DNA of 64,000 bases, taken from contig CP119318.1 in NCBI GenBank assembly GCA_029203105.1, positions 2,742,501 to 2,806,500 of the forward strand, given 5' to 3'. Within the stretch, counting starts at the first letter, position 1, and every line of letters starts with the position of its first letter. The translations under genes and the position numbers were made by a program. Below the pieces are notes generated by a model. The model had not been told where the DNA came from. It worked only from the letters and a program-made list of their open reading frames with translations, and made no database searches. The stretch is from Candidatus Kaistia colombiensis (GTDB lineage: Bacteria; Pseudomonadota; Alphaproteobacteria; Rhizobiales; Kaistiaceae). Shown in pieces: positions 60,906 to 64,000 of this stretch.

Positions 60906-63188
60906 TCAGACGTGCGCTGTTTCGCGGGCGGGCCCGGATTTTCGGGAAAAGCGGCGGCGGACGGAGCCGGCGAGGTCGCCCTGCCGGAACCAGATGTCGC
61001 CGACGACGGCGATGACGAGGATCAGGCCGATGAAGACGTTGACCCAGTGCTGCGGCATCACGAAGGACTGGCCGTTGCCGAGGATCAGCTGCAGCGACAG
61101 CAGCGCCCGGATGAGCGCGATCACAGCCGCGCCGGCGAGCGCGCCGAGCACCGTGCCGTAGCCGCCGAAGATCGAGCCGCCGCCGATGATGACGGCGGCG
61201 ATCGCATCCAACTCGCGAAGCTGGCCCGCCGACGGATTGAACGAGCGCAGGAAGGCGACGTAGATCACGCCGGCGAAGGCGGCGCAGAGCGCCGAGAACA
61301 CCAGGCTGATCGCCCGCACCCGCGCCGTGCTGATGCCGGCATAGTCGGCGGCGCGGCGGTTGCCGCCCGTGGCATAGACCATCTGGCCGAACGGCGTCTT
61401 GGCCAGCACGATGCCGGCGAGGATCGCGACGATGACCATGAAGATCGTCTGGACGCTGAGCGCCGCGGCGATGTCGTAGAGCAGGGTTCCCTTGGCCGGC
61501 GACACGCCGAAATAGGCGAGGGCGTCGATCAGCTTCCGGCCGAGCAGGTTGAACGCCTCCGGGAAGGAGGAGAGCTGCCGTCCCGCCGTCAGCCAGGCGC
61601 CGATGCCACGTGCCATGTAGAACATGCCGAGCGTCGCGACGAAGGCCGGCAAACCGAAGCTCACGGTTAACAGGGCGTTAACAACGCCGGCCGCCGCGCC
61701 GGCGATCAGGGCGATGAAGACGGCCTGCCACGGGTCGAAGCCCATCTGCTTCATCAGGAAGGCGCAGGTCGCGGCCGACAGGGCAAGGACCGATCCGACC
61801 GAGAGGTCGATATCGCCATTGGCGATGACATAGGTCATGCCGATGGAGAGCAAGCCGACCTCGGTGAAGGACAGCATCAGATTGAAGGTGTTGTCGAGCG
61901 AGCCCCAGAAATCGGGGCGCAGATACAGTCCGGCGCACCAGAGCACGACGGCGAGGATGATCGCCGCCGCGTCGCGGCGGGCCAGGAAGTGGCCGATCGG
62001 GCCGCGTGCGCGCATCGAACGGTCGGAGGCCGACGAACCCTTGGTCTGCGCGCCCTCGATGGCGACGCCGCCCATTTCGATGATCGGCGGCAGCGGGCGA
62101 CCGCGCAGGCGCGCCCAGAGGCGCGGGAAGACGTTGCGGCGGATGATCCAGGGCTCGATCAGTACCGAGATCAGCAGGATCAGGCCAAGGAAGGCCGGCA
62201 CCGCGCCGGGCGGCAGCTGCGCCATGCCCTGCACCTGCATTTCGACGTCGCCGACCTTGACGGTCCGCGTCATCGGGATGCCTTCGCGCAGCACCTTGTC
62301 GATCAGGGTGACGAGGATGGCGCCGAGCGCGCCGCCCAGCAGCCGGCCGCGGCCGCCGAGGATCGAGGCGCCGCCGACGATGACGGCGGCGATGACGATC
62401 AGCTCGGCGCCCTGGCCATATTGTGATGTGATGCCCTTGTCCTGGGCAACGCTCATCAGGCCCGCCAGGGTGGCGGCGAGCGCGGACAGGACATAGGCCC
62501 GCATCCGGACGCGGCGCGTCGGGATGCCGGCATAGGTCGCCGCCAGCTCGTTGCCGCCGGTGGCGTAGGTCTCGTAGCCCCATCGCGTCTTGGCCAGCAC
62601 GAACATGCCGACGATCGTCACCAGCGCGAAGATCAGAATCTGGTTGTTGAAGCCGAGCGCATTGGTCTCGCCGATCTGGAAGAACCAGGGCGCCGTCAGG
62701 GCCTTCTCGCTGTAGGAGACCGTCTTGCCGCCGGTCAGCCCAAGCACGAAACCGCGACCGATGAACAGCATGGTCAGGGTCGTGATGAAGGACGGCACGC
62801 GCAGGACGGTGACGAAGAATCCGTTCAGCAGGCCGACGCCGAGGCCAACGATGATCGCGGCGGCCAGCGACGGCACGATGCCGAGATCGTAGTAGGAGGT
62901 CGAGAAGGCGAGCGAGAATACCGTCGCGACGAGGCCGAAGGTCGAGCCGACCGAGAGGTCGAGATCCTTATTGATGATGACGAAGGTCATGCCGGCGGCC
63001 ATGACGCCGTAACGGGCCGTATCGCGCAGGATCGCCGAGATGGCGTCGGTCTGGCCGAAGAACTTCGGATTGATGAAGACGCCCGCGATGTAGAGCAGGA
63101 CCATGAAGATCAGCAGGCCGACTTCCCAGCCCCCGATCAATTCGAGCGGCAGGCGTCTGCGGGCTGGGGCAAGGGTCGTCGATGTCAT
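60906..63188 (-). CDS. Sugar ABC transporter, two permease domains fused in one chain
   Basis: The product is a 760-aa membrane protein made of two RbsC/FrcC-type permease domains in tandem, about residues 15-360 and 405-735. Each has the family repeats: DLDLSVGSTFGLV and DIDLSVGSVLALS, YATGGNELAATYAGIPTRRVRM and YATGGNRRAADYAGISTARVRA, and VIVGGASILGGRGRLLGG and VIIGGGSIFGGYGTVLGA. A charged linker joins the halves. ATG 63188 is preferred over the frame's upstream codons. The permease is 145 bp downstream of the binding-protein gene and 8 bp upstream of the ATPase gene. Confidence 0.9.
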   Translation of the reverse strand: MTSTTLAPARRRLPLELIGGWEVGLLIFMVLLYIAGVFINPKFFGQTDAISAILRDTARYGVMAAGMTFVIINKDLDLSVGSTFGLVATVFSLAFSTSYYDLGIVPSLAAAIIVGLGVGLLNGFFVTVLRVPSFITTLTMLFIGRGFVLGLTGGKTVSYSEKALTAPWFFQIGETNALGFNNQILIFALVTIVGMFVLAKTRWGYETYATGGNELAATYAGIPTRRVRMRAYVLSALAATLAGLMSVAQDKGITSQYGQGAELIVIAAVIVGGASILGGRGRLLGGALGAILVTLIDKVLREGIPMTRTVKVGDVEMQVQGMAQLPPGAVPAFLGLILLISVLIEPWIIRRNVFPRLWARLRGRPLPPIIEMGGVAIEGAQTKGSSASDRSMRARGPIGHFLARRDAAAIILAVVLWCAGLYLRPDFWGSLDNTFNLMLSFTEVGLLSIGMTYVIANGDIDLSVGSVLALSAATCAFLMKQMGFDPWQAVFIALIAGAAAGVVNALLTVSFGLPAFVATLGMFYMARGIGAWLTAGRQLSSFPEAFNLLGRKLIDALAYFGVSPAKGTLLYDIAAALSVQTIFMVIVAILAGIVLAKTPFGQMVYATGGNRRAADYAGISTARVRAISLVFSALCAAFAGVIYVAFLRSFNPSAGQLRELDAIAAVIIGGGSIFGGYGTVLGALAGAAVIALIRALLSLQLILGNGQSFVMPQHWVNVFIGLILVIAVVGDIWFRQGDLAGSVRRRFSRKSGPARETAHV

Positions 63189-63294
63189 AGGCTTTGCATC
63201 TTTGCGTCGAAACGAGCCTTCGGGCTCCAAGGCGCGTCCCGTCCCTCCGCCCGGGCTCGCAAAGCCAGCCGGGACAGAGAGACGATAGCGTCGT

Positions 63295-63325
63295 CCGCCC
63301 GCGCCTCGTTGTGAGGTGCGGGCGG
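63295..63325. terminator. Intercistronic hairpin between binding protein and permease
   Basis: CCGCCCGC at 63295-63302 pairs with GCGGGCGG at 63318-63325, and an inner CCTC-GAGG pair extends the stem around a 5-base loop. No T-run follows on the minus strand. Such hairpins after a binding-protein gene usually protect its mRNA or attenuate the permease. Confidence 0.65.
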
Positions 63326-63333
63326 AAAGCGGC

Positions 63334-64000
63334 TTAGTTTTCGAAGCGCTTGCCGACCAGGTCGACCGTGTCCTTCGTCACGAGCTGCGCGCTCGTGTCG
63401 AGATTGGCGGCGGAAACGCCGCGGTCGATCTGGAGATAGAGCTGGGCGACGGGCCAGAAGCCCTGCAGGAACGGCTGCTGGCCGAGCGAGCCGGTAAGCG
63501 CGCCGGTGCGGATCTGTTCCTGCTGCTTCGGGCCGAGGTCGAAGCCGAAGGCGCAGATCTTGCCGTTCTGCTTCAGCTGGGCAACGGCGTCGCCGAGCGC
63601 CGGCGTCACGAAGCCGTTGGCGGCGAAGGCGCCGACAACGTCACCGCGCGATTCGATCAGCGAGACGACGGAGTTGGTGATGTCGTCCTTGTTGACGTCG
63701 ATGCCGATGTTCTCCGGACCCGCGTCGACCTTGAAGTCGGCCAGGCGGCCGGCGTCGTTGAGCACCTTGACGGCGGCCTCGAACGCGGCGGTGACGCGGC
63801 GGTTCACTTCCTCATTGCCGAGCGTCGTCGTCGACGGGAAGATGATCGAGCCGCCCTTGGCGCCGCTGTTGAGCACGCATTTGGCGAGGGCTTCGCCGCC
63901 GATGCCGGCTGCCGACGAGGACTGGCCGGTATGGCTGATTTCGCTGCGATGGGCGAGCTTCGGGTCGAACGAGTTGGTGGTCGCGACCGGAATGCCGTTG
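63334..64000 (-). CDS. Sugar-binding periplasmic protein, C-terminal part (5' end outside window)
   Basis: About 222 C-terminal residues of a family-4 (ribose-like) periplasmic binding protein are visible and open to the window edge. Typical parts are NGIPVATTNSFD, IGGEALAKCVLNSG, NIGIDVNKDDITNSVVSLIES, VVGAFAANGFVTPALGDAVAQL, FGFDLGPKQQEQIRTGALTGSLGQQPFLQGFWPVAQL and a C-terminus ending TKDTVDLVGKRFEN. It delivers the substrate to the fused permease coded downstream. The signal peptide is beyond the window. Confidence 0.9.
   Translation of the reverse strand, partial: NGIPVATTNSFDPKLAHRSEISHTGQSSSAAGIGGEALAKCVLNSGAKGGSIIFPSTTTLGNEEVNRRVTAAFEAAVKVLNDAGRLADFKVDAGPENIGIDVNKDDITNSVVSLIESRGDVVGAFAANGFVTPALGDAVAQLKQNGKICAFGFDLGPKQQEQIRTGALTGSLGQQPFLQGFWPVAQLYLQIDRGVSAANLDTSAQLVTKDTVDLVGKRFEN

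Noticed and set aside
1..64000. CRISPR array, prophage, insertion sequence or transposase
   Set aside because: No evenly spaced direct repeats, no phage structural or integrase genes, and no transposase frames were found on either strand.

Overview
The window looks like a stretch of chromosome from an alphaproteobacterium, most likely Hyphomicrobiales (rhizobia-like). Base composition is high-GC. It carries a C-P lyase cluster of the phnGHIJ-KL-MN type with its own phnCDE transporter, several ABC uptake systems, an ExoP/Wzx-type polysaccharide locus and several families of short palindromic intergenic repeats of the kind seen in rhizobial genomes. Genus cannot be decided from the sequence alone. 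No phage, transposase, integrase, CRISPR array or rRNA was found; there is one tRNA-Ser(GCT).

Layout. (1) 1-3.0 kb: the 3' end of glgA followed by glgX (glycogen synthesis and debranching). (2) 3.1-18.6 kb: a polysaccharide locus with a JmjC/cupin-like oxygenase, a CelD-like acetyltransferase, a Wzx-type flippase, an O-antigen-ligase/polymerase-like protein, an acyltransferase-3 protein, an ExoP-like chain-length protein with a degenerate kinase domain, three GT4 and one WecB/TagA-type glycosyltransferase, a Tat-exported GH10 glycosidase and a beta-propeller protein. No priming phosphoglycosyltransferase and no Wza-type export channel is present. (3) 18.8-21.0 kb: an adenosylhomocysteinase-family enzyme and an IclR regulator. 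(4) 21.0-33.6 kb: phosphonate use. The cluster holds a hexapeptide acetyltransferase, phnC-phnD-phnE-phnE, phnF, and phnG-H-I-J-GNAT-K-L-M-N. phnF and phnG diverge from a perfect palindrome that is the likely PhnF operator. (5) 33.8-42.3 kb: a small orphan gene, an MFS exporter and a ugpBAEC-like transporter followed by a xylose-isomerase-like TIM barrel and an endonuclease/exonuclease/phosphatase-family hydrolase. (6) 42.4-47.6 kb: DUF763, a PabB-PabC fusion, an isochorismatase-like hydrolase and an AI-2E-family membrane protein. (7) 48.0-51.1 kb: a duplicated-permease anion ABC transporter whose ATPase carries an extra C-terminal domain. (8) 51.3-56.8 kb: small and decaying genes: an AraC-family pseudogene, a SUKH (SMI1/KNR4) protein, a frameshifted DUF1254 protein, tRNA-Ser, a ParB-like protein, a short coiled-coil protein and a DUF971 protein. 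(9) 57.0-64.0 kb: moaA, a DMT permease, a nitroreductase and a sugar ABC transporter with a fused tandem permease, cut off by the window end.

The most striking feature of the raw sequence is a cluster of single-base indels. phnC, both phnE genes, phnF, phnI, phnL and ugpC, plus the DUF1254 gene, are each interrupted by one to five frameshifts. Undoing each indel restores a full-length protein with all family motifs and no stop codons, and every corrected length is a whole number of codons. Between them phnD, G, H, J, K, M and N are intact. This fits either assembly indels or very recent loss of phosphonate use; the sequence alone leans toward the former. By contrast, the AraC-family pseudogene has a nonsense codon, a large internal deletion and a frameshift, and is genuinely degraded.

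Other points worth a second look are a 120-bp palindromic repeat whose inner stems covary between copies, the loss of Walker A in the ExoP-like protein, the ugp-linked hydrolases, and two ABC importers with fused permeases.
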